The notes: generated by a model from the sequence alone, not told the origin. 64,000 nt of DNA from Kaistella polysaccharea (GCF_020410745.1 NZ_CP084528.1:2170001-2234000); one strand, 5' to 3'. Shown: positions 1 through 8,104, numbered from the stretch's first letter. Numbers and translations are program-made.

Positions 1-620
1 ATAACAAGGGAGAATTTGAAATTTCTGCCGGTCCGAATGACGAAATCCGTTTCATCCGGAAGGGTTTTGAGAGAAGCGCAAAATCCATTAAAAATGAGGA
101 TCTTGGTGTTTGGATGACCATCAAAGTGACTCGAAATACAGAGGCGATTGAAGAAGTGAGAATTGTTTATCAACCCACCGGAGATTTAAAAAAAGATTTG
201 CCGAATTATGGGGACTCCAAACCGGTTGCAAAGTTAAAAGGAGAAACCGCAAAATATATTCGCTCGAAATCTGCACCAGAAGTTTTAGCACCAAAACCTG
301 GGGAATTTGTACAGCCAAAAGTTTCCGGGATTATTAATGGAAAAGTTGACGATCAATGGGACCATATTGATTTTATGGAATATTTGATCAGTTATTTGGG
401 CGTGGAATTTTTCATCGAAAATTTGCAACTTAAAAAGACGGAAATCCAACCCTTTATTTATTACATTTTCCGAAATTTCGAACGCCGCGAAATTCTCTTT
501 CGTGGATCGGCAAGTTCGGCCGATATTTCCCGGTTTATAAATGAAAGCTATCTTAAATTAGAAGCCTACCAGAATAATTTACCTAATAATCCTCCCAACA
601 AGAAAAATCGAAAGCCATAA
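1..620 (+). CDS. Carboxypeptidase-regulatory-like domain protein, 5' end missing
   Basis: The reading frame is open from base 3 at the left edge, so the gene starts outside the window; the ATG at 114 is only an internal methionine. The visible N-terminal residues (NKGEFEISAGPNDEIRF followed by RKGFE) look like the last strands of a carboxypeptidase-D-regulatory-like beta-sandwich, a domain that in Bacteroidetes is usually found at the start of surface or outer-membrane proteins. The remaining roughly 165 residues are a hydrophilic region with no motif I recognise and a Pro/Asn/Lys-rich tail. The product is probably exported, but the signal peptide would lie outside the window. Function unknown. 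Confidence 0.7.
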   Translation, partial: NKGEFEISAGPNDEIRFIRKGFERSAKSIKNEDLGVWMTIKVTRNTEAIEEVRIVYQPTGDLKKDLPNYGDSKPVAKLKGETAKYIRSKSAPEVLAPKPGEFVQPKVSGIINGKVDDQWDHIDFMEYLISYLGVEFFIENLQLKKTEIQPFIYYIFRNFERREILFRGSASSADISRFINESYLKLEAYQNNLPNNPPNKKNRKP

Positions 621-784
621 TATTTACGCTTTATTAATATCTTTTAAATATTAATGCAATTTTTTAGAAAGGATTGTAGTTTCTAAACCGAAAAAAACTT
701 GTCAATTTTAGAGCCTCGCTTTAATTATTCATACCTTTATTCTTTAAAAAAGGACCATCCTCTAAAAAACAAAATACAATTCGT

Positions 785-1516
785 ATGAACAGGAATATTA
801 TTGCCATTGCGATTGCCGCCTTCGGTTTCATCATCGGCCTTGGGATTTTGGGCAGCGCCATTAAAAATAGAAATAAAGCGGACAATACCATTTCAGTGAC
901 GGGTTTGGGAACAAATAAATTTACCTCCGACTTAATTGCCTGGAGCGGTAATTTTTCCCGGAACAGTTTTGAACTCAAATCAGCGTACGACGATCTCGCC
1001 GATGATAAAAAAGTAATTGAGAATTATCTCACTTCTAAAGGAATTCCGATAGATCAGATGGTTTTTTCCGCGGTAGATATTCAGAAACAATTTAATTATG
1101 GCAGTGATGCAAACGGAAGAAGTACGCAAACTTTTGCCGGATATCAATTATCACAAACCGTTTCCATAGACAGCAAAGACGTGGCAAAAGTGGAAAACCT
1201 TTCCCGTAATATTACCGAAATTATCAATCTCGGAATAGAATTCACCTCTTCACCACCAAATTACTTTTATACCAAATTAGGCGACGTAAAACATCAGATG
1301 ATTGCCGATGCCACCAAAGATGCAAAACAGCGCGCGGAGAAAATTGCGGAAAATGCAGGGGCAAAATTGGGGAATCTGAAAAAAGCAACCATGGGCGTTA
1401 CCCAAATTACCGCACCAAATTCTACGGAAGAATTTTCCTATGGTGGAACATTTAATACTTCTTCAAAAAATAAGGAAGCCAGTATCACCATCAAACTGGA
1501 ATATGAAGTGAATTAA
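785..1516 (+). CDS. SIMPL domain-containing protein (DUF541)
   Basis: A 243-residue protein with one N-terminal hydrophobic segment (about residues 4-24, rich in Ile/Ala/Gly) that acts as signal or anchor, followed by a SIMPL/DUF541 domain. Diagnostic features are the early ISVTGLG strand, the central TFAGYQLSQTVSI strand, and the conserved helix with KDAKQRAEKIAENAGAKLG. The fold is a periplasmic or outer-membrane-associated oligomer (BP26/YggE-like) linked in other bacteria to stress; no catalytic residues are known. It stands alone, with about 165 non-coding bases before it and no obvious operon partner. The family assignment is secure, the biological role is not. Confidence 0.88.
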   Translation: MNRNIIAIAIAAFGFIIGLGILGSAIKNRNKADNTISVTGLGTNKFTSDLIAWSGNFSRNSFELKSAYDDLADDKKVIENYLTSKGIPIDQMVFSAVDIQKQFNYGSDANGRSTQTFAGYQLSQTVSIDSKDVAKVENLSRNITEIINLGIEFTSSPPNYFYTKLGDVKHQMIADATKDAKQRAEKIAENAGAKLGNLKKATMGVTQITAPNSTEEFSYGGTFNTSSKNKEASITIKLEYEVN

Positions 1517-1605
1517 ACAATTTGTAGTGGGAAATGGAAGCATGAATTTCCAGTTTTATTTTCAGATTTCCTCACAAAAATTTATAATTAAATATCTTAA
1601 AAAAA

Positions 1606-2340
1606 ATGGAAAATCATCTTTTAAATGAGAGCTTCGGCACTTTATCAGAAACCATCAACGGTTTAGTAAAAATTGGTTATATCCACGATTTTAATATTCT
1701 GGAAGACTGTCTAGTTTGCCATCAAGCCAATTTAAAATTGTCACCGGCAGAATTTCATATTGAAAAGGTTTACCGTTTTGAAGGGGTGTCAGATCCAGAT
1801 GATCAAGCGATTCTGTACGTAATTTCTTCGCCGAAGTTTAATATGAAAGGAACTTTAGTCAATGGGTATGGAATTTCCTCCGATGAAAATACATCAAAAA
1901 TAATCGAACAGTTAGAAACTCACCCGTTATCTGTTACCTCAGAAATAAAATCTAATGAGGCAACTACACTTCGGCCCGAAGGAAACCGGGTTTTAGATGC
2001 ACCACTCGTAGAAATGAATTTAGACGAATTCATCAACCTCATTAAAAATGAAATAACCTGGAAAGACAGCGATCGTAATTCGGTCACGATTTTTAAATCT
2101 GAAACGATGAGAATTGTCTTGATGGGACTTCGTGAAAATGCCGAATTAAAACCACACAAAGCAAACGGTGTTATCAGCGTTCAGGTTTTGGAGGGAAAAG
2201 TAGAATTCGGTACCGAATCTCAAACCACTGTTTTAAAAAAAGGGCAAATGATCGCGCTTCACGAAAATATTATGCATCGCGTTCTAGCACTGAAAGACAG
2301 TTTCTTCTTATTGACTCTTGCGATGAACGCTAAGAAATAA
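1606..2340 (+). CDS. Two-domain protein: PRPP-synthetase-annotated small domain fused to a cupin
   Basis: The 244 residues split into two parts. Residues about 7-105 match a small Bacteroidetes protein often labelled phosphoribosylpyrophosphate synthetase, recognised by YIHDFN, the SPAEFHIEKVYRFEG segment, SDPDDQA and KGTLVNGYGISSD; that label is doubtful because no PRPP-binding loop is visible. Residues about 155-240 form a cupin barrel with LKPHKANG (His184), the GKVEFG turn, KKGQM and NIMHRV (His224). Only two histidines of the usual metal set are evident. The small domain is usually a stand-alone protein of about 100 residues, so the fusion is notable. The stop lies 6 bases from the stop of the convergent acetyltransferase gene. 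Confidence 0.75.
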   Translation: MENHLLNESFGTLSETINGLVKIGYIHDFNILEDCLVCHQANLKLSPAEFHIEKVYRFEGVSDPDDQAILYVISSPKFNMKGTLVNGYGISSDENTSKIIEQLETHPLSVTSEIKSNEATTLRPEGNRVLDAPLVEMNLDEFINLIKNEITWKDSDRNSVTIFKSETMRIVLMGLRENAELKPHKANGVISVQVLEGKVEFGTESQTTVLKKGQMIALHENIMHRVLALKDSFFLLTLAMNAKK

Positions 2341-2346
2341 AGAATT

Positions 2347-2859
2347 TTAATTGTAAACAACATCAAATATTTCTTCTTTGATCCCGTCTGTTTTTTCGGG
2401 ATTCCAGTTGGCGAGTAGCCAAAGATTTAATTCGTTCTTTTCGGGATCGTAAGGCGGTTGCACATAATTTTCATCGACGACACTAAAACCATTTTCTTCA
2501 TAGAAGGAAATTCTGCGTTTTGCGTCGTCGTTCAATTCTGCGGGTTCTACTTCCAAGATAATTCTCGAATATTTTTTAAAAAGATCTTTAATAATTTGAG
2601 AACCATATTTTTTACTTCTGAATTCGGAGAATATTTCAAAATGTTCCAGGAAAACAAAATCGGTCATTTCCCAGCAAATTAGATATCCAATGTTTTCCAA
2701 TTCGTGGAGAACCGAAAAAATTTTCACCTTTGGATTACAAAACAGTGCGCGAAATTGTTTTTCACTTCGTTGTTCATCGATGGGGAAACTTTCGCGGTAT
2801 GATTTATATATTTCAACAGCGCGAAAATCTTCGTGGTGATTAATCTCTAAATATTCCAT
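2347..2859 (-). CDS. GNAT family N-acetyltransferase
   Basis: A 170-residue protein with a GNAT fold. The central strand FVFLEHFEIF is followed by the acetyl-CoA pyrophosphate-binding loop RSKKYG (residues 81-86) and the helix SQIIKDLFKKY, and then by a strand and the FYEENGFSVVDENYVQPPY segment, where the FYEENGF pattern is typical of the last GNAT helix-strand pair. The length is normal for a single-domain member. The substrate cannot be predicted. It lies 26 bases downstream of the PspC-like gene on the same strand, so the two are probably co-transcribed. Confidence 0.85.
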   Translation of the reverse strand: MEYLEINHHEDFRAVEIYKSYRESFPIDEQRSEKQFRALFCNPKVKIFSVLHELENIGYLICWEMTDFVFLEHFEIFSEFRSKKYGSQIIKDLFKKYSRIILEVEPAELNDDAKRRISFYEENGFSVVDENYVQPPYDPEKNELNLWLLANWNPEKTDGIKEEIFDVVYN

Positions 2860-2885
2860 TCTAAAATTTAATTGGTAATAAGGGG

Positions 2886-3107
2886 CTAAAGGTCGAAAAC
2901 ACTCGGCCTCCTTGTGATAAACATATCTTTAATCCACAGCGTAAAAGCCAATCCAAGATAGATTAGAAAAAAAACGCCCGCCGTTGCAAATGTAGAATAG
3001 ATGAAAAATACGCGCAGTTTAGAAACCGGGATTCCCAGTTTGGTTCCCATTCTGGTGAGAACGCCAAACCAGCGTTTTTCAATTGAATGTTTAAGATTTG
3101 TCAGCAT
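2886..3107 (-). CDS. PspC-like small membrane protein
   Basis: A 73-residue protein. The first half (FGVLTRMGTKLGIPVSKLRVFFIY) follows the PspC domain pattern of a short amphipathic helix, LGIP and an R-F/I-Y stretch, and the second half is one hydrophobic transmembrane segment (about residues 33-56). It lacks the glycine-rich GVCaG start of classical PspC. Classical PspC senses envelope stress with PspA, but no psp genes are near, so the role here is inferred only from the domain. It is the first gene of a probable two-gene unit with the downstream acetyltransferase. Confidence 0.65.
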   Translation of the reverse strand: MLTNLKHSIEKRWFGVLTRMGTKLGIPVSKLRVFFIYSTFATAGVFFLIYLGLAFTLWIKDMFITRRPSVFDL

Positions 3108-3243
3108 ATAAAGATGTTAATTCAAAGATACTTATTTTGCCTGAATTGAGTAAAATGTGCTCTTTAAAAAAAATCATTTTTATGAATATGCTTGAACTGT
3201 TGTGTATGGAATAATTTTCGCTGGACCACTTCGATAAAACGAC

Positions 3244-3774
3244 ATGATGAAAAAAATTCTCTTTTTAATTCCGTTATTAATATTTTCCTGCACCAAAAAA
3301 GAAATCGTTTCTGATATTTCTTCAACTACAGATACATTGCCGGCAATAAGTAAAACCTACAAAGAACTTCCGGTAGATTTGGCAAAAGAGGGAATTGTAA
3401 CGATTCAGGATGCATCGAAAAAAAATCCTTCACAAACATTTCGCGTCGTTGAAGAAAATAAAATAATAAAAACGATTAATGGTGATATGCTTCCCGTTAT
3501 TATTTATGAGGAATTAACTGCGGATCAGGACCAGTTTATTATTAAAATTAAAAACTTTAACGGTAAAGGCATTTCTGGAGAAATTAATCCGGAAAATTCC
3601 CAAATGAATATCAGGTTTAATCAAATTAAATTCCCCACAGGTGATTACGATGGACCATTTACCCGAGAAATTGCAACACCTATAAATGAAAGCGGCGAGG
3701 TCTGGCTTATCATTGGTAAAAGCAATATGGGTTCGGGCGAAAGCACGGGGAAATTTAGTGTAAGTCTGAAATAA
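3244..3774 (+). CDS. Small lipoprotein of unknown function
   Basis: A 176-residue protein with a lipoprotein signal peptide: MMKK, a hydrophobic core, and the lipobox IFSC with Cys16. After the anchor comes a Ser/Thr-rich linker and a beta-rich region with no motif I recognise. The gene starts with two consecutive ATGs (3244 and 3247), either of which may be used. It is monocistronic and ends just before a hairpin shared with the convergent ferritin-like gene. Probably on the periplasmic side of the outer membrane. Confidence 0.75.
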   Translation: MMKKILFLIPLLIFSCTKKEIVSDISSTTDTLPAISKTYKELPVDLAKEGIVTIQDASKKNPSQTFRVVEENKIIKTINGDMLPVIIYEELTADQDQFIIKIKNFNGKGISGEINPENSQMNIRFNQIKFPTGDYDGPFTREIATPINESGEVWLIIGKSNMGSGESTGKFSVSLK

Positions 3775-3784
3775 TATCAGAAAA

Positions 3785-3808
3785 AAATCCATCGTAAATG
3801 ATGGATTT
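3785..3808. terminator. Bidirectional terminator between convergent genes
   Basis: A 9-bp perfect stem (AAATCCATC paired with GATGGATTT) with a 6-base loop. It is preceded by a run of A, which gives a T-run on the minus strand, and followed by a T-rich stretch on the plus strand. It sits between the stops at 3774 (+) and 3832 (-). Confidence 0.7.
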
Positions 3809-3831
3809 CTATCTTTATAAATGAGCGAACC

Positions 3832-4344
3832 TTATTCGCAAACTGCTTCTTTATTGATGAATCTTTCCGCAAGACCGGTCAAAGTAGCGTTGGTTGCTTT
3901 TTCGTTATCTAAGGTTTCAGCTAATAAACGTTCTGCTTCTTTGTGGCCCATGTGACTTGCAAAAACTTTCAGCGTTCCGTAGGTGGCAATTTCGTAATGC
4001 TCTACTTTTTGTGCTGCTAAGACCAAACCTGCATCACGCGTCATGGTATCTTTGGTCGTATCTTCAATGATTGATTTTCCTTCTTTTAAAATACCGGCCA
4101 TCGCTTCGCATTTTACAGCTTCTGCTTTTTCGCCTAAACTTTCGAATACTTTTTCTAAACGGGAAATATGCTTTTTCGTTTCTTCATGATGGGTTCCAAA
4201 ACTTTCTGCCAATTCCTTACTTGTTGCAGCTTCCTGCATTTTTGGCAACTCTGTTAACAATGCATTTTCAGCCCAATATAAATCTTTCAGCTCATCTACA
4301 AAAAATTTGTGGAAATCAGAATTTTTCATTTTGTCAGTTATCAT
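3832..4344 (-). CDS. Ferritin-like DUF892 protein (YciE/YciF family)
   Basis: A 170-residue helical protein with the DUF892 signature: FVDELKDLYWAENALLTELPKM at the start, FGTHHEETKKHISRLEKVFESLG, CEAMAGILKEG, VLAAQKVEHYEIATYGTLKVFA, and a final helix with LDNEKATNATLTGLAE. The Glu and His residues in these helices fit the diiron-type four-helix bundle of YciF. Family members are stress-induced and no clear reaction is established. A second paralogue of this family is encoded at 42076-42645 next to catalase. The start may be ATG at 4344 or the second Met five residues later. Confidence 0.88.
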   Translation of the reverse strand: MITDKMKNSDFHKFFVDELKDLYWAENALLTELPKMQEAATSKELAESFGTHHEETKKHISRLEKVFESLGEKAEAVKCEAMAGILKEGKSIIEDTTKDTMTRDAGLVLAAQKVEHYEIATYGTLKVFASHMGHKEAERLLAETLDNEKATNATLTGLAERFINKEAVCE

Positions 4345-4478
4345 AATATTTATTTTAGATGTTAAATCTTTTAAAGTACAATTACCCTTCCATTCAAGGA
4401 TTTGAATAGTTAATCTTATGTTAAACCCTATGGTTGGTACAATTTCTGAATAAGAAATATTAATTAAAAATTTCGATT

Positions 4479-4985
4479 ATGAAAAATATCTTTTTATCCG
4501 CAATCGTGGCCACTGCTACGCTTGCGAGCTGTTCCACCGTTTCATCAATTTTGCAGAATACCTTTCCGTATAACGCTACGGTTTTGGTAACGTCCGGTTC
4601 GCCGGCCGATACCACATTGTCTGCTGTTTCTGCAGCACAAAGCGTTACTCAGCTTACAGGTGCTGGTGCTAATGTGAAAGATATCCGCGTGTCAAATGCT
4701 ACCATTTCCGTGGGATCTAGCAGCAGCATTGGACTTTTTAAATCGGTGAAAGTATATCTTTCCAACAATGGTGCTGATGAGGTTTTAGTTGCTTCTCGGG
4801 AAAACATTCCCGATAACGTAGGAAGTTCAGTTCAACTTGACGTAAATACTTCTCAGACACTTGATCGTATCATGAAATCTGGGTCGGTTCAACAAAGGAT
4901 GGTTTATGTTTTAAAACAGTCACCAACGTCAGACATGTCTGTGAAAACTTCAGTTGGATTTAGCAGCGTACCAATTACAAACTAA
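4479..4985 (+). CDS. Small Ser/Val-rich lipoprotein of unknown function
   Basis: A 168-residue protein with a lipoprotein signal peptide ending in the lipobox LASC (Cys18). The mature part is rich in Ser, Thr and Val, with predicted beta-structure and no cysteines. I recognise no domain. The gene is monocistronic. The structured element downstream lies on the opposite strand, so the gene's terminator is probably the hairpin at 5126-5158. Confidence 0.75.
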   Translation: MKNIFLSAIVATATLASCSTVSSILQNTFPYNATVLVTSGSPADTTLSAVSAAQSVTQLTGAGANVKDIRVSNATISVGSSSSIGLFKSVKVYLSNNGADEVLVASRENIPDNVGSSVQLDVNTSQTLDRIMKSGSVQQRMVYVLKQSPTSDMSVKTSVGFSSVPITN

Positions 4986-5020
4986 TAATTTTTAGCAGCG
5001 CGATGATCATTCATCTGGTG

Positions 5021-5106
5021 AAAAGTCTAACCGGCTTTCACTACTCGCTTCCCGATCAAATGCATCGGGAGAGCTCAAACAGGCCGTTCAATCCGGGCTA
5101 GAATAA
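5021..5106 (-). ncRNA. GCCCGGAT-type structured intergenic element (possible Flavo-1-like RNA), copy 1
   Basis: Read on the minus strand this begins GCCCGGATTGAACGGCC, contains a 7-bp hairpin (TCCCGAT / ATCGGGA, plus strand 5050-5072), and ends GAAAGCCGGTTAG. The CCGG of the start can pair with the CCGG of the end, closing a multi-stem structure. The same order of motifs recurs at 34268-34361. The architecture resembles a conserved flavobacterial RNA motif (Flavo-1), but I cannot run a covariance search, so the name is tentative. It lies in the 580-base gap between the lipoprotein gene and the AAA ATPase gene. Confidence 0.45.
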
Positions 5107-5125
5107 AGAACATATTTCCTCAGAC

Positions 5126-5158
5126 AATAACCGATCCTTGTGATTGGTTATTTTTTTT
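5126..5158 (+). terminator. Rho-independent terminator
   Basis: An 11-bp stem with one G-U wobble (AATAACCGATC / GATTGGTTATT), a 5-base loop and a run of eight T. It is the first good terminator downstream of the lipoprotein gene ending at 4985. Confidence 0.8.
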
Positions 5159-5272
5159 ACCTCTTAGCTTATTTTAACATTTGGAAGTAATTGGCTGAAA
5201 TTGTTATGTAAATTAGCTTTACCCTTAATCTTTTAAAGCAGAAAATTCCAAAAATTCTTTAAATCTAAATTC

Positions 5273-5507
5273 CTCTATTTATAACTTGTTTTCACTTCAA
5301 TTCTACCATTTATACAAAAACGAAAGATTTTATACGTGTAAATCTGTGAAATCCGTGCGGAAAAGATTCTGTTTTATATCATCAAAATTCTAAAGATCTC
5401 TATTTATAAGTTGTTTTCACTCCAATTTCACCATTTATAGAAAAACGAAAGATTTTATCCGTGTAAATCTGTGAAATCCGTGCGGAAAAGATTCTGTTTT
5501 ATATCAT
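5273..5507. repeat. Two-copy tandem repeat, period 125 bp
   Basis: Copy 1 is at 5273-5382 and copy 2 at 5398-5507. They are about 110 bp each and nearly identical, with roughly half a dozen substitutions and a fixed 125-base offset. Both end with the same block containing GTGTAAATCTGTGAAATCC followed by GTGCGG. Phrases of the type AATCTGTGAAATCCGTG are familiar as dispersed intergenic repeats in flavobacteria (from memory). No ORF runs through it, and the next promoter (5541) lies 34 bases downstream. Confidence 0.85.
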
Positions 5508-5540
5508 TCTGCGCGGAAGCCAACTCTCGCATTTCTTCAG

Positions 5541-5548
5541 TAAATTTG
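5541..5548 (+). promoter_or_regulatory. Promoter -7 element for the AAA ATPase gene
   Basis: TAAATTTG matches the Bacteroidetes -7 consensus TAnnTTTG and lies 19 bases before the ATG at 5568. No convincing TTTG box is seen 20 bases upstream. Confidence 0.5.
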
Positions 5549-5567
5549 TAATTAGAAATTTTGCCTC

Positions 5568-6314
5568 ATGAATGTCTTCGATCTTATTATCAACGATAAA
5601 GAAGTGGTTTCTTTAGATGATGTTTTTTTGAATAAATACAACTACCAAAACATTCAACAACTTATCAAAGAACATAAGTATGTGGATGAGCTTATGAAAT
5701 TTGGTTTGCCGGTCAGTAATAAAATTCTGCTTCAAGGCAATTCCGGCTGTGGAAAAACCACCACTGCAAAAGCGATTGCACACGCTTTGGGGAAACCAAT
5801 TCTTATTCTGAATTTGAGCAATGTTGTATGTTCTAGAAGTGGCGAAACTTCCCAAAATATCAAGCAGATTTTTGATAAAGCAGCACGCGAAAAAGCCGTT
5901 CTTTTTCTGGATGAGTTCGACCAAATCGGCAAAGAGCGTGGAAATGACGAAAACGACGTGGGTGAAATGCGTAGATTAGTGAATACCGTTATTCAATCAA
6001 TTGACTATCTTCCCACCAACACATTGCTTATTGCAGCAACCAACCACGCTGAAATAATAGATATAGCTTTGATGAGACGTTTTCAGCTGCGCATTAATTT
6101 CGAAATGCCAAGTACAGAAGTTTTAGATTCGTACTACGATAAAATTCTGCTTCCTTTTCCAAAAGAAATGCAAAATTTCGAACGACAATATAATATCTCA
6201 TTTGCAGAAGCCAAAGATTGCGCGTTTACCAGCATTAAATCTCTTCTTATTGAACAATTCGAAAAGTTAGATCAGCTTGATATATTAGATCGCCTCGAAA
6301 AATCAGTACAATAA
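5568..6314 (+). CDS. AAA family ATPase
   Basis: A 248-residue single-module AAA+ ATPase. Walker A is GNSGCGKT (residues 57-64), Walker B is VLFLDE with Asp116-Glu117, sensor 1 is Asn159 in AATNH, and the arginine finger lies in ALMRRF (170-171). There is no transmembrane segment and no recognisable substrate domain beyond a short N-terminal helical region. Similar ATPases in Bacteroidetes are often paired with a subtilisin-like S8 peptidase gene; none is present here, where the next gene is a PLP-binding protein. The stop codon overlaps the next start (TAATG), implying translational coupling. Confidence 0.88.
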   Translation: MNVFDLIINDKEVVSLDDVFLNKYNYQNIQQLIKEHKYVDELMKFGLPVSNKILLQGNSGCGKTTTAKAIAHALGKPILILNLSNVVCSRSGETSQNIKQIFDKAAREKAVLFLDEFDQIGKERGNDENDVGEMRRLVNTVIQSIDYLPTNTLLIAATNHAEIIDIALMRRFQLRINFEMPSTEVLDSYYDKILLPFPKEMQNFERQYNISFAEAKDCAFTSIKSLLIEQFEKLDQLDILDRLEKSVQ

Positions 6315-7048
6315 TGCCTGCTTCTATTGTAGAAAATCTGAAAGTAATCACGCAAAGAATTGAAAATGCTTGTATTAAAAGTGAGAGAAATCCTTCAGAG
6401 GTTCGGCTATTACTAGCCACCAAAACAGTTTCCGCTGAAAATATTAAAATTGCAATTGAAGCAGGACAAAATTTAATTGCTGAAAATAAAGTTCAGGAAG
6501 CTAAAGAGAAATATGAATCTTTAAAGTCGATTCCACACGAAAGTCATTTTATCGGCCATCTTCAAAGCAATAAAATAAAAGATCTTCTCAAGTGTGATAT
6601 TTCCTGCATTCAATCGATTGACCGTTTAGACTTGGCGCAAAAACTTCATCAGCGATTGTTATTTGAAAATAAAACGATGGAAGTTCTGATTCAAGTAAAC
6701 ACTTCTAATGACGAAAGCAAGTTCGGAATTCATCCAGATCAAGCCGTCCAGCTTATTCAGCAAGTTTCAGAATTAGAAACTTTAAAAATAAAAGGATTAA
6801 TGACGATTGGTTTGTTCAGTGCGGAAACTGAAAAAGTTCGGAAGTGTTTTCAATTGCTTAATAAAATTCAACAGGAAACGATTGTCGTTAATTTTCCAAA
6901 TGTTGAAATGAAAGAATTATCGATGGGAATGAGCAGTGATCTGGAAATCGCCATCGAAGAAGGTTCAACCATCGTTAGAGTTGGAACCGCCATTTTTGGA
7001 CAGAGAATCCATCCAGACAGTTATTATTGGGATGAAAGTAAAAGCTGA
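6314..7048 (+). CDS. YggS/PROSC-family pyridoxal phosphate homeostasis protein
   Basis: A 244-residue single-domain PLP-binding protein of the YggS/PLPBP family. Lys37 in LLLATKTVS is the expected PLP Schiff-base lysine; FIGHLQSNKI, IQSIDRLDLAQKL, IQVNTSNDESKFG, KGLMTIG, LSMGMSSDLEIAIEEGSTIVRVG and the C-terminal AIFGQR are all family signatures. These proteins keep free PLP balanced and have no known catalytic turnover. The gene overlaps the ATPase gene by one base. Its transcript probably ends near the hairpin at 7058-7085. Confidence 0.93.
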   Translation: MPASIVENLKVITQRIENACIKSERNPSEVRLLLATKTVSAENIKIAIEAGQNLIAENKVQEAKEKYESLKSIPHESHFIGHLQSNKIKDLLKCDISCIQSIDRLDLAQKLHQRLLFENKTMEVLIQVNTSNDESKFGIHPDQAVQLIQQVSELETLKIKGLMTIGLFSAETEKVRKCFQLLNKIQQETIVVNFPNVEMKELSMGMSSDLEIAIEEGSTIVRVGTAIFGQRIHPDSYYWDESKS

Positions 7049-7057
7049 GTTATAAGT

Positions 7058-7088
7058 TAAAAAAAACCGACAATTACTGCCGGTTATT
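7058..7088 (-). terminator. Terminator hairpin, copy 1 of a 31-bp direct repeat
   Basis: A stem AACCG/CGGTT with an inner CA/TG pair, loop ATTAC. On the minus strand it is followed by a run of eight T, so it terminates the hydrolase gene ending at 7123. The 31 bases 7058-7088 recur identically at 8032-8062. Confidence 0.75.
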
Positions 7089-7122
7089 ATTATACCAAGT
7101 TCAAAGTCTATTTTCTATTGGT

Positions 7123-7923
7123 CTATTTCCCTATCATTTTATTCAAGCTGGCCAAAATTTTCGCACTTTCATATTTCAAAGCATATAAATGCTCACCACT
7201 GAATTCTATAAATTCTTTAGGTTCTGCAGCCATTTCATAAAGTGTCTTTCCCTGCGCAAAAGGAACATCTTTGTCTTCCTTGCTGTGAATCATGAGTTTC
7301 GGAATTTTAGTTATTTGCTTAATATCTTCTTTTGCGGAATAGGGGGTTATAAAAGAATTCTCCAGGTAATCCTTTACTTGTGGTGCGTAAACTGCGGCGA
7401 TATGTCCGAACGAAACCATTGCGCCTTCTAAGACTAATCCACTGACTTCAGATTGATGATCTTTTGCCAAATGAGTAGCGATCTGCGTTCCTATGGATGC
7501 TCCGTAAAAAATGATCTTTTGGTTTTTAATATCTTTTCTTTTCATCAACTCATTGAAAATTATTTCTCCATCTGCAGCAATATTGGTGTGAAGCGGTTTT
7601 CCTGTTGATTTCCCGTAACCTCGGAAATCGATCAATACAATTTGATAATTATCTTTCAATAAATAATTCATTAAAGGAGCATAATTCGTCACGTTTCCGC
7701 CGGCGCCATGAAAATAGAAAATAGTCGCTTTCGCTTTTTGATTGGGTTTTAAAATTACCCCCGTAATCGTGTCATTTTCTACCGCGAAGTTGATGTTTTC
7801 TACAGATGCCCATTCAATCGGTTTCATCACTTTACTCGGGAAATAGAATTTTTCATCCATTTGAGCTTTTGCGAAAATCATGTTAGCAACCACGAGAATT
7901 AGAAAGAATACTTTTGTTTTCAT
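7123..7923 (-). CDS. Secreted alpha/beta hydrolase
   Basis: A 266-residue protein with a Sec signal peptide (residues 1-20, ending AKA-Q) and an alpha/beta-hydrolase core. The oxyanion-hole segment is FHGAGGN (71-77), the nucleophile elbow is GASIG with Ser143, the likely acid is Asp219 in SKEDKDVPF, and the catalytic His is His245 in SGEHLYA. The architecture is like BAAT/BEM46-type serine hydrolases; the substrate is unknown, probably an ester or amide outside the cytoplasm. The gene is alone between two identical terminator hairpins (7058-7088 and 8032-8062), which suggests a self-contained inserted or duplicated unit. Confidence 0.88.
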   Translation of the reverse strand: MKTKVFFLILVVANMIFAKAQMDEKFYFPSKVMKPIEWASVENINFAVENDTITGVILKPNQKAKATIFYFHGAGGNVTNYAPLMNYLLKDNYQIVLIDFRGYGKSTGKPLHTNIAADGEIIFNELMKRKDIKNQKIIFYGASIGTQIATHLAKDHQSEVSGLVLEGAMVSFGHIAAVYAPQVKDYLENSFITPYSAKEDIKQITKIPKLMIHSKEDKDVPFAQGKTLYEMAAEPKEFIEFSGEHLYALKYESAKILASLNKMIGK

Positions 7924-8031
7924 ATTGTTTATTTTATGGTGTAAATATATAGCGGTTCAGCCAATTATTAAAAATTATTATTCTGAACGGTAATTTAAAC
8001 GTGCTGGCCTGTATTTTTTCTAAACTTTAAA

Positions 8032-8062
8032 TAAAAAAAACCGACAATTACTGCCGGTTATT
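8032..8062 (-). terminator. Terminator hairpin, copy 2 of a 31-bp direct repeat
   Basis: Identical to 7058-7088: an AACCG/CGGTT stem with an A8 tract that becomes a T-run on the minus strand. It terminates the dsbD gene ending at 8105. Confidence 0.78.
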
Positions 8063-8104
8063 TTTGTATCAAGACGCGAAGTTTCTTATCTGTTCGACTA
8101 ATGA

